DNA of 64,000 nucleotides from NCBI RefSeq assembly GCF_001680005.1, contig NC_033558.1, positions 898,501 through 962,500 of the forward strand, in the 5' to 3' direction. Positions 23,701 to 35,057 of this stretch are shown here, piece by piece. The first letter of the stretch is position 1. Each line of letters opens with the position of its first letter. Made by a program: the position numbers and the translations under genes. Source of the DNA: Plasmodium coatneyi (taxonomy: Eukaryota > Apicomplexa > Aconoidasida > Haemosporida > Plasmodiidae). The notes beneath the pieces were generated by a model. The model was not told the origin of the DNA. It worked only from the letters and a program-made list of their open reading frames with translations, and made no database searches.

Positions 23701-24505
23701 TCATTCTGAAGGTCTTCCACTTTTTTGTGTAGCATCTCTGAAGGGGGAGATGGCGTAGCCAAAGAAGGAGTGTTGGTTTGTGCTGGCATCTGCAAAGTAG
23801 GTACAAGACACGCACCCCACTCACACACCAATCACAATCGTGTGCATGGTTCCACTATCTCGGGGCGTACCATTTTCCTTTATCTTATTTTCGAGCTCCT
23901 CGAACGCGACGGACTCTTGGATGTTTTCCCGTGAGTTTTTTGGGAGCAGCATTAAGTTCCGCCACCCGGAGTTGCCTTTCTTCTGCGGTTACGGCGGCGT
24001 AAAGGGATAGGATGAGGAAGCTGTGGCGGGACTTCCCCATGAAGTCAGCGTATTACAGTCAGTGCTAACAAGAGCGCTTCAGGCAGTACATGACAAAACG
24101 GTGTAATAGACAAACAGTGTAATAGCCAATGGGTGTTGTATTGCTTGTTGCCTTTCCCCTACCTTATCCTCCAGAGAACTGGCCAGCTGCGCCACCTTGC
24201 TGGACAGCTGACTGTTGCTAGTCAACAGGTCGTTGTTCTCATCCACCATGCGATTAATTCTGTCTTTCTGTTCCTCATTATTTTTTTCCAGCTGCTTAAT
24301 GTCCTTTTTGTACTCCACTATGGCCTTCTTGAGGATGTCTAAATGAGCAAAAAGGGGGAGTGGCAAAATCATAACGCTCGACGGAGAGCAGACAGACAAC
24401 CTGTTGGCCTCAGCGAAGCATGGTAGAACAACAGGCATTACCATTTTGCTCCTTTATCTCTTTATATTTTTCCTTAAAAAGTTTGTATTTCTCCTCCACG
24501 TTCAT
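20768..24505 (-). CDS. Coiled-coil protein, eleven exons, unknown function (841 aa)
   Basis: Exons on the minus strand: 24442-24505, 24163-24338, 23871-23982, 23367-23737, 23059-23265, 22854-22940, 21810-22757, 21418-21705, 21239-21319, 21035-21073 and 20768-20920. Every junction keeps phase, and the joined protein is a nearly continuous set of coiled coils (residues 1-120 with IKQLEKNNEEQKDRI, then HKKVEDLQNENKKIEKEL and ESLNEIITNSSKSLNQLEQE, and again at 640-660 and 770-841). Exon 7 (residues 340-655) encodes a more globular helical block. The C-terminal end has a CSIC pair. There is no motor, kinase or membrane domain. It could be a cytoskeletal, kinetochore or centriolar-plaque component; nothing in the sequence decides this. 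Exon 3 (residues 81-117) is the least coil-like and its 5' boundary is the weakest call. Confidence 0.8.
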
Positions 24506-25396
24506 TTTGACGATGGCCAGGGGCACAGGAGTTCGAATTGGGCAGAGTTAATGAGGGGTCAGTGGCAGTCCAAATGGGCAGTTACATGCTCGGTGCACCA
24601 TTAAAAAGGGCGTTGTTAAAGGGGGTATTCAAAAAGAAGGGCATGTTCAAATGGAAATATATAAAAAAAAAAAAAAAAGAAACAAAATAACAACTTCGTA
24701 ACTTCACAAATTAGCAGCTTTGCAATTTCACAAAACTGTGACAAATGGAAAATTAACAACTTCGGCAGATCATCGTTAACAAAAAAAAAAAAAAGAGAAA
24801 AAATAAAAAATTAGCATAGGGGTGCGAACAGTTTACACCATTGCAGGGCTAACGGGGGTGGCACAATTTTTTGTTCACAGTGGAGCATACGTGTAGTACA
24901 TTTTGCCGCTCACATTTTTGCAACTGCGCAACGTTGCAATTTTGAATTTTCCAGCTTTTAAATTTCCACTTTTTAAATTTCCAGCTTTGCGATTTCCCAA
25001 CTTTGCAATTTCTCAACTTTGCGATTTCCCAACTTTGTGATTTCCCAACTTTCCGATTTTTTTTTTTTTTTTTGCCCCTTGCGAACTGGGGGTTAACAAA
25101 CACGTGAAAAAAAAAAAAAAAAAAAACGAACAAGGCATCCGCTTAAAGTGTATGCTGTGGTGTATACACACGTATACCCACGAGCGCGGAGGCCGCAATG
25201 GAAGTAACTTTACCAAACGGTCGCTACGTTCCCCACCACATAAAAAAGGCATTCACAATGACATACCTGCATTTTTTTTGGTCACGCGTTGGATATTTTT
25301 TCCCTTCCCCGGATGTGTATTCCGTGCATATTTAACCAACTCACGTAGACACCTACGCCTATGCACAGATAACACTGCCGGTTCTCCTTTTTCGTT
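24506..25396. other. Intergenic, AT-rich with minisatellite
   Basis: This lies between two minus-strand genes. It contains long A and T tracts (24661-24679, 24781-24794, 25056-25072, 25107-25126), a degenerate ACTTC/AATTTC-rich stretch (24690-24780) and the 16-base minisatellite listed separately. No gene is supported. Confidence 0.5.
24989..25052. repeat. 16-base minisatellite, four copies
   Basis: Four head-to-tail units of GCGATTTCCCAACTTT differing at two or three positions (24989-25004, 25005-25020, 25021-25036, 25037-25052). More diverged copies of the same pattern extend left to about 24943. The repeat lies outside any coding exon. Confidence 0.9.
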
Positions 25397-25816
25397 TCAC
25401 TTTTCAACCCTCATGTAGTATGTGTCCCAATTGCTTCGTCTGGATGTGCCCTTACACACCATCCTCTTAATAGGAATGTATTCCACGTTTTTGTATTTCA
25501 TCACATATTTTCTGTTTTCGTAGTAGAAATCCTTAGCCGAATCGGGATACGGTTTCAGGGTGTAGTTAATGTTCGGGGGGTATGGGGACGAGTAGGTAAA
25601 GGTGTTACTGGACGTTCTGATCAGCTCGTATTCACTCGATTTGGTCTTCTTATTTGGAAGTCTTTTGAAGTTGTTTCCGTAATAGTTCATTTTGTACAGG
25701 TCACTATACGGGTCGTTTATTTTTCGGTTTATGTTGTTTATGTTTTTCTTTCTTGAATAGTGTCGATAGTTTCTTTTAAAATTTAGCATGAAATAATTCT
25801 TCATTGTTCTGAACAT
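25397..25816 (-). CDS. Small basic protein, probably mitochondrial, unknown function (139 aa)
   Basis: Single exon with ATG at 25816. The first 21 residues (MFRTMKNYFMLNFKRNYRHYS) are rich in Arg, Lys and aromatic residues without acidic ones, as in a mitochondrial presequence. The rest is Tyr/Asn/Pro-rich (PYSDLYKMNYYGNNFKRLP, SSPYPPNINYTLKPYPDS) and ends in a basic stretch. No known domain is recognised. Composition and length would fit a lineage-specific subunit of a mitochondrial complex or ribosome, but this is inference only. It is called as real because of the ATG, the AT-rich flanks and non-random composition, with no competing frame. Confidence 0.7.
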   Translation of the reverse strand: MFRTMKNYFMLNFKRNYRHYSRKKNINNINRKINDPYSDLYKMNYYGNNFKRLPNKKTKSSEYELIRTSSNTFTYSSPYPPNINYTLKPYPDSAKDFYYENRKYVMKYKNVEYIPIKRMVCKGTSRRSNWDTYYMRVEK

Positions 25817-28609
25817 CTTATCCTTTTCGTTAGTTCAATGGGTAGGTCGGCCTCTTTATTGTGCTCTCCTTTATCAGTCCTCTTGCTGTAAATTTTACCT
25901 TTTTTTCCCCTTCTATGCGTTATTGGAAGTTGCCTTGGTTTCCTTCCCCTTTTGTGTTTTTGGTACCTCCAATTTGGTGGAAGGAAAAGGAGAACGTGCG
26001 CACCAATTTTATGTCATACTATACATGCCCAACCTTTTTTAAATTCCGCGTTTTCGCTTTTTCTCGAAGTTTCATTCTTTACACTTTCGTTTAAATGTGT
26101 AGCCCTCATAGGGGAATCACATAATGGAATGAAAGAAAAAAAAATATATATATATATATAACAGTATCCGTTGAATTACCCCTTCACATATTTTTTAAAA
26201 AAAAAAAAAAAAAACGAAATAGAAATGAAGTGTGAAATTTTTTTTACACGTTAATGTAAAACATAGAAGCTGGAAGGACACACTATGCTTTGCTTTGCTT
26301 TGCTGATAGCCTTTCACGGACTAAAGCATAAAAAGCTTCATTTTTTTTTTTTTTTCTTTCTCCAGTTTTGAATTCATGTGACATTACATTTTTATGTGTG
26401 AAGTTTAGGAAAAATTGTCAAAAAACATCTACATTCTTCATTTGTGTGTTTGTTAGAATGACCTCCCTTTTTATCATTTTTCACCTTTACGAAGATTTAG
26501 TCGAAAGTGGGTGTAGTACATCTGCACGTGTTCTCTGTTCGGCATTTTGTTTAGTTTGAGAATGCCTTCCTCATTGTGCTCACCTTCTCAGTGGACCTTC
26601 TGAAGGGGCATATAAATAAACACGAGGAAGGGACACAGTTGAATTTTGCAAAGAGCATTTTTCTCCCTACTGTATATAAACGTTTATACATATGTGCACA
26701 CGAAATAGTGCATATGTACAGGTGTGTAAATTCGTGTGCATGTCCATCTGCACACTGCTGAGAAAGTGTAACAGAAAAATTCCAGCCCTTTGACTATTTG
26801 ACCATAGCGGGGTTGTAATCAAAATGGAGTTCCACCATTTTCCACTGTACCAACACGCACACATAGGTTCCCCACCCGTTGCATTTCAACGCACGGCTTT
26901 AATTTTGTCTAGCCTACTACTTTTTAATGGGCACATTTTTTTTTATGAACCGTTCAGGCAAAATAATGTTTTTGCATAAGAATGGCGCAAATTTTTCAGA
27001 AAAAATATGAACAGTCATATATTTTTTTTTTCCCCTCTTAAAATTATTCACTATTTTATGGCAACTTTGATGGATAAAAAAAAAAAAATAAATAAAAAAA
27101 CTCTAACGGAAAAATTAACCTTTTTATTTCGATCTTTTGCTGAAACAAGATCAACATTTTCTGTTCACAAATTGTAAGCAGAACAACACTATGCGACAGC
27201 AAATGCACATATAGGTTCGCGTATATAATTATACAAACGGAATGGCATAACTGCGGGAGGAAATTCTGATCCCTTTAAAGTTTCATATTATGATGATGTG
27301 GGGATGATGTCGCAAAGAAGGACATTTCCACATCGCGTGGCCATTCCTTTGGCAAATCAAATGATTTAATTTTGTAGTTATATTTTTTTTTCCTGCACTG
27401 AGAGAAAGATTAAACCTTTTTAAGGTATCAAATCAGGTGCACACTTCTGACGTGTTAGAAGCCTGCTGAGTGTGCTGTAATGTATATCACTTAATAAGCC
27501 TTTGAGCAAATGTCCTAGTTGGTAGAGCGAGAAGTAGCGAGTGCGCAGGCGCAGGGGAAAAGGCTTATTTTTGGCGCGATGGTGGAGGGAAAATGGGAAA
27601 GCTTCCTTGATGCACACATATATATACACAGTGTGCATGCGAAGTGCGAAAATAACAGCAACAGGGTTCCTTAAAAATGGGTCGATTACGGAGTTCACGA
27701 CGAAACGGGAAAATTTAGACATGCGCGGGGGCGGAAAAAAAGTCACATAAATTTGTCCGACGTAAAAACAGAAAATAACGCAATAATTTCCTGCTGTGTT
27801 ACAGAATGGGGAAAATATATTATGAGTGAATCAGACGGAGAAACAAATTTGGCGGGAATTTCGACAAATGGAGGGGAATAAAATGGAGTTATAGCACACT
27901 GGTATAGGGGGGGAATTGTAGCATTTGATATGTTAGCAAAGAAAAAAAAAAAACAGGCAAAAACAGAAGTAATGGCAAAAATGTAGGAACACCAAAAGAG
28001 AGTTAATAACTCGTAATGATCTACCTACCACTGGGGAAATATATCCAAAATGGGAAATGAAAAAGTGAAGAAGTAACCATCTGTGCAGGAAAAAAAAAAA
28101 AAAAAAAAAAAAAAAATAGCGCGGCTATAAAAAATGGCTAACAATCGAAAAAAAAAAAAAAAAAAAAAAATGAAGGGGAAAAGAAGTTACAAAAATGAAT
28201 TCCGCTCTTGCGAATAGCGAACAAAAGAAAGCAAAGAAATAGTAAATTAAGTCAGAGTAAAGAAGAGTAACAGTAGAGTACTAGCAGAGTAATAACATAG
28301 TGAATCACTTGCAAAACAAAAAAGCAGATGAAACAAACTGACATTAACCATGTACCCGTCAAAAAAAAAAAAAAAAAAAAATTGTAGAGTCAGATATAAA
28401 AGTAGTGCTGTAGCAAGTTAAACAAGTTCAAAGTTGCATGTTTGCTAGCGCAGAAAATTTGAAAGAAGAAGGAGGAGAAAAGGAGAGAGAGAGAAAAAAA
28501 AACACACTGATATGGTGGCAGGAAAGCGGACCGAGTGGAAAGAAAAAATAAAAAAAACACAGTATGAATTTACACATATAATGGGAAAAAAAAGAAAAAA
28601 GGGGGTGAT
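25817..28609. other. Long divergent intergenic region rich in A/T tracts
   Basis: These 2.8 kb separate the 139-aa gene (-) and the NYN nuclease gene (+). There are (TA)n near 26144-26160, CTTTG repeats near 26286-26303, and A runs of 19-30 bases near 26198, 28090, 28150 and 28360. The purine-rich sequence from about 28200 onward is probably the long 5' leader of the nuclease gene. No gene is supported. Confidence 0.5.
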
Positions 28610-31176
28610 ATGAAAAAAAAAAAAAAAAACAAGCGAGGCGGAGGCGAAGAGTCCAGCCAAAGGGGAACTGCAAATATGTGAGTGGGAGCTGCAGATAAGT
28701 GAAGGATGGCGACAAGTAAGCCAAGGGAAGCTGAAGATAAATGAGGGGTTGCAACAAATAAGTGAAGGGAAACGGAAGATAAGTGAGGGGAGGAGGAAAA
28801 TTATAGAGGGGAAGCAGTCACTACGTGTGCAGGACAACGTGGCTGGTGTGTTGGACAAGGTAGTAGCTGGCCAGGATCAACTAGCAGGTGGGCAAAATGA
28901 CCGAAGAGATAGAAGCCCCAAGTTCAGGGCAGGCATAAAAGCGGATTGCGAAGCGGATGGCAAGACCGAAGGGGAAATTTGGAACAACAAAAAAAGGGAT
29001 GACATAAGTGGGAATATTTTAAGTGCAACAAATGTGGACAGAAGCCCATTCAGAGCGGAGGGGGAAGGTAAGGGGTTAATATTCCCATCGGATATCAAGT
29101 TAATATACGGAAGCATAACCACAACGGACAGAGAGAAAACTCCAAATGTACAGAAAAAAGTTACCGCCTTGTTTAGCAAAAACTTATATGACGTAGTGGT
29201 GCTTTATTACGAAATGCACTTTTACAACAATATTGATTCGTTCCAGGTCGATGTGAACGTGTACGAAATTTACAACGACTTGATCTGCCTGATAGACGAA
29301 TTGTATAGCATGTATATTACCGACTCGGAGAAGAAAAAGAAGAGCTCCTACATGTATGAGGATATGGAAGAGAGGTATCTTAGTGGGGAGTTGTGCGGCG
29401 GGTGGACAGAAAGGACGCAGGAAGAGCTGCTGCAGGAGTACTACATTTTGAAGGGGGACAGAAATACGCTGTTCATAAATTTCAAGCTAATGAAGATGGT
29501 GTATTTATCCGCCGTGTTCGATTTGGAGTTTTTTGGCGACGTGTGTCAGGAGAGCGTTTTCCTTTCGGAGGGAGGCCCCATTAGCGAAGATGCTGGCGTT
29601 GCCGCAATTGACGCAGTTGACGCAGCAGCTACATCCGCTACCAATACCTGCAACCAACTGGTTGGATCACCAGGCAGAGCAGTCGAGGCCCCACGACATG
29701 ATAACCGAGGTGACAGGAAAAAGAGTAATAAAAAAAAAGGCATATCGAAAAGGGCGGACAGGAGAAGCGACAGAAGGGAAATACCGAGCCCCGTGTTGAA
29801 GTTGGACATGGTACGGTACCAAGATAGGAATAGTATGACAGGAGGGGCGATGCCGGAGGTGGAAGAAGAAGAGGAAGTATTCCCCCTTGGGGAAGTGCCC
29901 CCTTTTGAGGAAACCTTCCCCGTTGGGGAAACGTACATCCGAGAAGACCAAAAACTGTGCTACCGTATTTTGTGTGACGAGCAGCCGTACAAGGCCCTAC
30001 TGATAAAGGATGAGCTTAACCTGAGTTCGTCCGACGATGGAGAGAACTACCACGGGGGGGTGAGTGCATCAATGGGTGTAGTGCAAAACACAGGTACCCC
30101 TCTAAGCGTGCATAGCGGCGTCGTCAATTTGGGGAGTTTGGTCAACCGTGCGAGCGGCGGCTCAGCGGCAGAGTCACCCCCAACCAGCAGCGAAAACGAC
30201 AAGGATAGCATAACTCAGGAAAGACACAGTCGGGTATACACCAAGTCGAAAAGGAACAAAGGGATACTCTCCTACGCATCTCCCCATGAGAAGTCAGTTA
30301 GTATCCCCAAAGATATCCTAAACATAACATCTTTGTTGAGCACCCCCATTTTATCAATGAGTAATATAAAGAGCCTAAATCAGGTGAATTTTTCATATGG
30401 ATATAGTCAAACAAAGAAGGATCTGTACAACTATTGTTACGCTTACCTAGTGAGCATACACAATGGGTATGACGTTATCCCCATGGAGGGTTATAAATTC
30501 AGACCCATCATAATAGATGGTGCAAATGTATCTGCCAAGGTTATCCAAAAACATGTGTCAAATGTGCTAGATGCAGATATGTCGATAATATATGACTGTT
30601 TTTTATTACATGAGGCATATGTTTTTTTTAAAAGAAAAAAAGTGGATGATATTATCATTGTTTTAAACCCTGTGACGAAAAAGGGGGAGGAGTATTTTCT
30701 GGGGAATAAAAAGGTGTGCAATTATTCCTACTTGGAAAATTTAATAAAACAGAATGCCATACTGATTTGCAATGAGAAATATTACCACAGTTACAAGGGG
30801 GACGTCGTCAAACGGCGCACCTACGACGATGTGTTGATATTGGAGCTGGCCTCGCACAGAAGTAGGGCGCTCTCCACGTGGAACGCACAAACTGTGCCAG
30901 TGAATATGCACCGTTCATTCGATTATTTGTGCGTTCCGTCACGCGTACTCTTATTCAATATATATATATATATTTTTTCACCCCGCAGATGGCTGCGTCA
31001 TCTCCAACGACAACTACACGGACATAGAGGCAGACACGGCGTGCGAGGAAATAAAGCACGTTATCTCACATTACGTTGTGAAGCACCATTACGACAAGCA
31101 TAATGGATTCGGCTTGGACATGACGAAGAAGCCTTTGAAGTTTGTCTTAAATTCTCTCTTCCAGAAAATTAATTAA
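28610..31176 (+). CDS. NYN (Zc3h12a/Regnase-type) ribonuclease domain protein
   Basis: Two exons: up to 30861, then 30989-31176 (phase 1). The C-terminal domain, from about 30490 on, is a Zc3h12a-like NYN nuclease: PIIIDGANVS (first catalytic Asp), RTYDDVLIL (Asp pair) and, across the intron, CVISNDNYTDI (two more Asp). All acidic residues expected to bind Mg in Regnase-1 are present, so it should cut RNA. No CCCH zinc finger is seen. Residues before the domain are largely disordered with a short ordered block encoded near 29180-29560. Start problem: the long frame has no ATG. The ATG at 28610 is followed by 17 A residues and is one base out of frame; with 16 A it would read straight in. An upstream exon is the alternative. 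Six seven-residue repeats of the ISEG type lie at the N-terminus. Confidence 0.82.
28692..28817 (+). repeat. In-frame 21-base repeat, six copies (xxISEGx heptads)
   Basis: Six tandem 21-base units encode variants of QISEGWR: QVSQGKL, KINEGLQ, QISEGKR, KISEGRR, KIIEGKQ. The spacing of seven residues with Ile at a fixed place suggests a short amphipathic or coiled-coil segment. The repeat is in the same frame as the NYN domain, which supports coding upstream of the first in-frame Met. Confidence 0.8.
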
Positions 31177-31607
31177 TTACTCCTTCGCGCGGGGCGTCTC
31201 CTTTTGCGCCATTTTCGCGCACATTTTTTACGTCATTTTTTGCGTCATTTTTATGTCATTTTTTGTGTACATTTTTTGTTTACATTTTTTGCGTACATTT
31301 TTTGTTTACATTTTTTGCGTACATTTTTTGTTTACATTTTTTGTGTCAATTTCACGCCCGCGGTTATGCCCATTGTATGGCCTCTGCCGAGGGGGCCCAT
31401 TTTTTTCTTCTTTAAAAAGGAATTCGTAAACAAACGCGTTTGATTTGACCAGAGCGCGAGCGTAAGCGAATACATACGTCAAGGAGGACTACGCCTTTGA
31501 CGACGTCAGTGAATGCTTCTCCTGAAAGTGGGCTCCCTTCCACCACATCGGGAAGGTCACGCACATATGCGCTGAACAACGCAGGGTATGTACTCCCCTT
31601 GTTCGAA
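31177..31607. other. Convergent 3' intergenic region with T-rich repeat
   Basis: This lies between the ends of the NYN nuclease and glyoxalase II genes. It holds the 13-base T-rich tandem repeat listed separately. No gene is supported. Confidence 0.5.
31269..31346 (+). repeat. 13-base T-rich tandem repeat, six copies
   Basis: Six units of ACATTTTTTGNNT alternate between endings GTTT and GCGT, so the higher-order unit is 26 bases. Looser copies with GTCATTTTTTG extend left to about 31220. The repeat begins 93 bases after the NYN nuclease stop codon and is probably within its 3' untranslated region. Confidence 0.9.
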
Positions 31608-33579
31608 CTAAAAATTGTTTTTTAATTCGCGTAACTTATCCAATATTTTTACCTCATCCGTGGTGCTGAACTTTTCCGTGTAATGATGGGTCCTGAAAAA
31701 TGGATTGATCAGGTTTTCCTGTTCGATGGTGGATGGGACGGATGGCTTTCTGTTGTTGACTTTTTCTTCCACCTCCTTCATTTTGTTTTTCATGTGTTCG
31801 TTGTCCTTTTCGATGCTCATGGCGAATCTGCGCGTGGGGGGGAGGGTTCGGTTTAGCGTGGACGGCGCGGTCACATACGACATTCACACAGTCACACATT
31901 CCATGCTGCATGAAGAGTTCGCAGAGCATGGCGAGTTTTTTTTTTTTCCCTTCCGGTTGTACCTCAAATTGTTAAGGGCGTACTCATGTCCGCAGTAAAT
32001 GAGCGTTTCCTTCCGATACCCTTTAACCTTTTCTATATTTTTGAACATTTCCTTGGCGCTACCCTCGAAGAACCTGCCACACCCGGCAATAAATAGTGTA
32101 TCTCCAGTGAACAAAATGGGGGCATAGTTGTTATCTTCGTTTTTCTGGTCATCCATTTTGTATGCATAATACATGATATGCCCCCTCGTGTGACACGGTG
32201 CATGAATGGCCCTTATGCACACTTCGCCTGGGAATAGGAATGGGGGGAACAGTTGCGATATAGGCATAACGGTAGAGTAGTATTAGGGGGGTAACATTGA
32301 TCGTGTGCCCCCTCAGGGTTTATCCACAGTCAGGCTTTCTTCAAACAGGCGGTGCGCCCATAGACGGTTATTTATCCCAATACCTAGACGCACAATCTGG
32401 CTGTCGTAAACCTTTTCAGTGACACCAGGGGTCGATTCGTACGCCGACCCGACGACTTTAATTTTTTTCCTCAGCTCCTTCATGCGTATGTTCCCTCCTG
32501 AGTGGAGAAAACGGGGGAAAATATCACACAAATGAGGGGTTAAAGGGGACATACAAATGGACAGGGACAACCTGCAGTTGGGACCGAGCAAATCGGCTTC
32601 TCCCCAAAAGGGCGTAACCACACCGCGTAGAAAAGGCACCATTTTTGCTTTACCTGAATGATCATAATGGTGATGCGTGCAGAGGACGTATTCCAAGTCG
32701 ACGTTCAAGTTCTCGATTTTTCGGAGGACCTATGGTAGTGCGTGCGGTTAAAAGAAAATGTGAACGACGAACCACACAAATAATATGGGCACGGGGGACC
32801 ACACAAAAGATGTGTTAACATGTTGACTACTTTTTCTGGCTCCACTGGGTCTACACATGCTGCCTTCTTCGTTTTTCTACATGGGGGGGAAAATCCAAAC
32901 GTTATATGTTGGGGGGATACAATACGGGTGTGCTCTTCAGTACATGCAGTGATTTAACGGGGGACACAGCCACATCGAAGTGGACATTCACACACTCTTG
33001 TGGCGAAAAGTTTGTAAATATGTTCTGCCTTTTTTTTTTTTTTTTTTTTTTTTGCGGGGGGATCATTCCTCTTACTCATCGATTATGACGTAGGCAAAAT
33101 TGTCATGCAGCGACGGGACGACAAGCACCTCTGCGCTTGGCTGCGGGGGGGGGAAAAGACGGAAAAAAAATAAATAAATAAAATAAAATAAAGTCAACTT
33201 GAGGATGGTGAGAGGGAAGCACAAAACGTTGAGATGTGATAGAAGAAGGATAGAGCAAAAATTGGCTGGTGAAAAAACAAATCTGTTGCAACATGTTGCA
33301 ATGGTTTGTAGTAGACGGGACTGTTTCGCGGTTATCACTTTCACCAGTGCAATTTTGCAAAACGCTTCTTTCTTTGGACACCCTGCGTATGAATGAGTTG
33401 TACACATGGCAGGGCAAATAGGCATAGTTGATAAGAGGGGAGGTTGCCCCTCTGACGTGGTGGACGTGTCAGCATTGTCACGCAGGATGTGACGACATTA
33501 GTCAGAAGTAGTTCCTCCACATGGATCGCCCATGTGGCTAATAAATAAAAAAAAGGGGCGAATAAATAAGTACCTTCAT
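31608..33579 (-). CDS. GloII: Glyoxalase II (hydroxyacylglutathione hydrolase), 263 aa
   Basis: Seven exons: 33574-33579, 33076-33140, 32831-32876, 32654-32729, 32384-32497, 31963-32227 and 31608-31827; phases 0, 2, 0, 1, 1, 2. The enzyme hydrolyses S-lactoylglutathione to lactate and glutathione, the second step of methylglyoxal detoxification, important for a parasite with high glycolytic flux. The metallo-beta-lactamase motif is complete: THHHYDHSGGN, the His in HAPCHTRGH, the bridging Asp in LFTGDTLF and the His in CGHEYALNN. The C-terminal substrate-binding domain (residues about 190-263) follows. Length equals the usual 260 aa. There is no signal or transit peptide, so this is the cytosolic form. 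The first exon codes only for Met-Lys. Confidence 0.93.
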
Positions 33580-35057
33580 TTTGTTTGGAAAAATCTACGC
33601 GAGCGGAGGAGGGGAAGAAGCTTTTTCAAAAAGGTAGGTAAGGGTTTAGGGTAGTGGGGCAGCTAAACTATCTGACAGGGGGTCCCCTTTTATTTGTAAT
33701 GAGAAGAATTTTTTTTTAAATAGAATTTGGTTTTAATGATGAACAAATTCATCAGTTGGGGGAAAGTATTCTCTTGTGGAGAAAAGGAAGAAGGGGGGAT
33801 GAAAGAAGCACGCGTGGAGCACTTTTAAAGAGGGACGGTATAACATAAACTGTATATCCTCGCAAGGGTACATATATGTTCGATGGACTTATGCCAATCC
33901 GCAGGTGCATGTATGTTCTGTACAGGCGAAAGCGTCACCGCTACTTCGCATACAGCATAAGTCTCACCCAAAGATGTAAAAGCAACGGTGCCGCAGCAGG
34001 GTGGAGATTCAACCCGCATTCTTCGCGGCTACTTCTATGACAGGCATATTTGAGGGCGGTCATTACCCTGCAGGTTTTTTTTTTTTTAAGTACATTTTTC
34101 GTCAACGTGAAAAGTTAATCATTACGCATGGAGAATGTGCCATTTTAGTGGTAAAAATAAATTCACCCGAAGTGGCCTTCCTATCTATGGGGAAAAAACG
34201 CATCGGAGTTATCCCAACAAATGAAATGAGGACGTTTTTAAGTGTTATATGTTGTTTCGCTTTAGGAGCTAGCAGCCAAAAGAGGGAATAAAATGAAGGC
34301 AATTCGCATCATCAATGGAAATTACATTACGCTTAACTGTACCACCGCATAGCTCGGGTGAAGCAGCATGCGTAGCATTAACCGAGGGGGACACATCACA
34401 CAATTTCACGCAAGACACCGTTGCATTCCAAACGTCTCTCAGCACCCAACAGTGATTACTTCCTGCAGCATAATCCTCGCCACTGTGCTGCTTCTTCTCT
34501 TGGTGCATACAAATGTGGTAGAATCGCTTTACAGTGTTACGCTTTACACGCGCGATGAAAGAAAAGATCTGTCGAACATTTCGTGCATCTACAACTGTAA
34601 AGGGGGGGTGTATGTACCCGTTTATGCAAAGGTAACGGTTCACAAGTGACCACGCTGATGCATCTTACAAAAGGAGGAGAAGATATATATGCACGTTAAG
34701 TGCACCTTCAGGGTTGCCACCAAATGGCGTGCTACATACCCGTTGGGGTGATAATACTTCATTTTACAAAAAAGTTAAGGAGGGGGAAAAAAAGGAAAAA
34801 ACGCAACACGTGGGTGTGCTTACGCGTTCATTGTTTTGTGCGCACAGGAGGGAAGCCCCCCTGGATAGATTGAAATGTAACAAGTTGTATAGCGCCCATT
34901 TCAGGTGTGAAGAAAAGGTGAACATATTGGGATTAAAAAAAAATAAAATAAATAGCTTCAAGTGGCTACTTTTATTTTATTTTTTTTTTTTTTTCCCCTC
35001 TTTGTTCATACAACACCATTTTGTGGGTATTACTATACGTACGTTGTATTCCCCCGA
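33580..35057. other. Intergenic between two minus-strand genes
   Basis: This holds the promoter side of glyoxalase II and the 3' flank of s16. It contains a short telomere-like string GGGTTTAGGGT at 33642-33652 and T tracts at 34077-34087 and 34976-34994. Open frames at 34001-34291 and 34368-34649 have no family resemblance. Confidence 0.5.

Noticed and set aside
27500..27560. TAGTTGGTAGAGCG, similar to a tRNA D-arm
   Set aside because: No matching T-arm, anticodon stem or acceptor stem is found around it.
34001..34649. Plus-strand frames of 96 and 93 aa between glyoxalase II and s16
   Set aside because: No recognisable protein, and neither continues through plausible introns.
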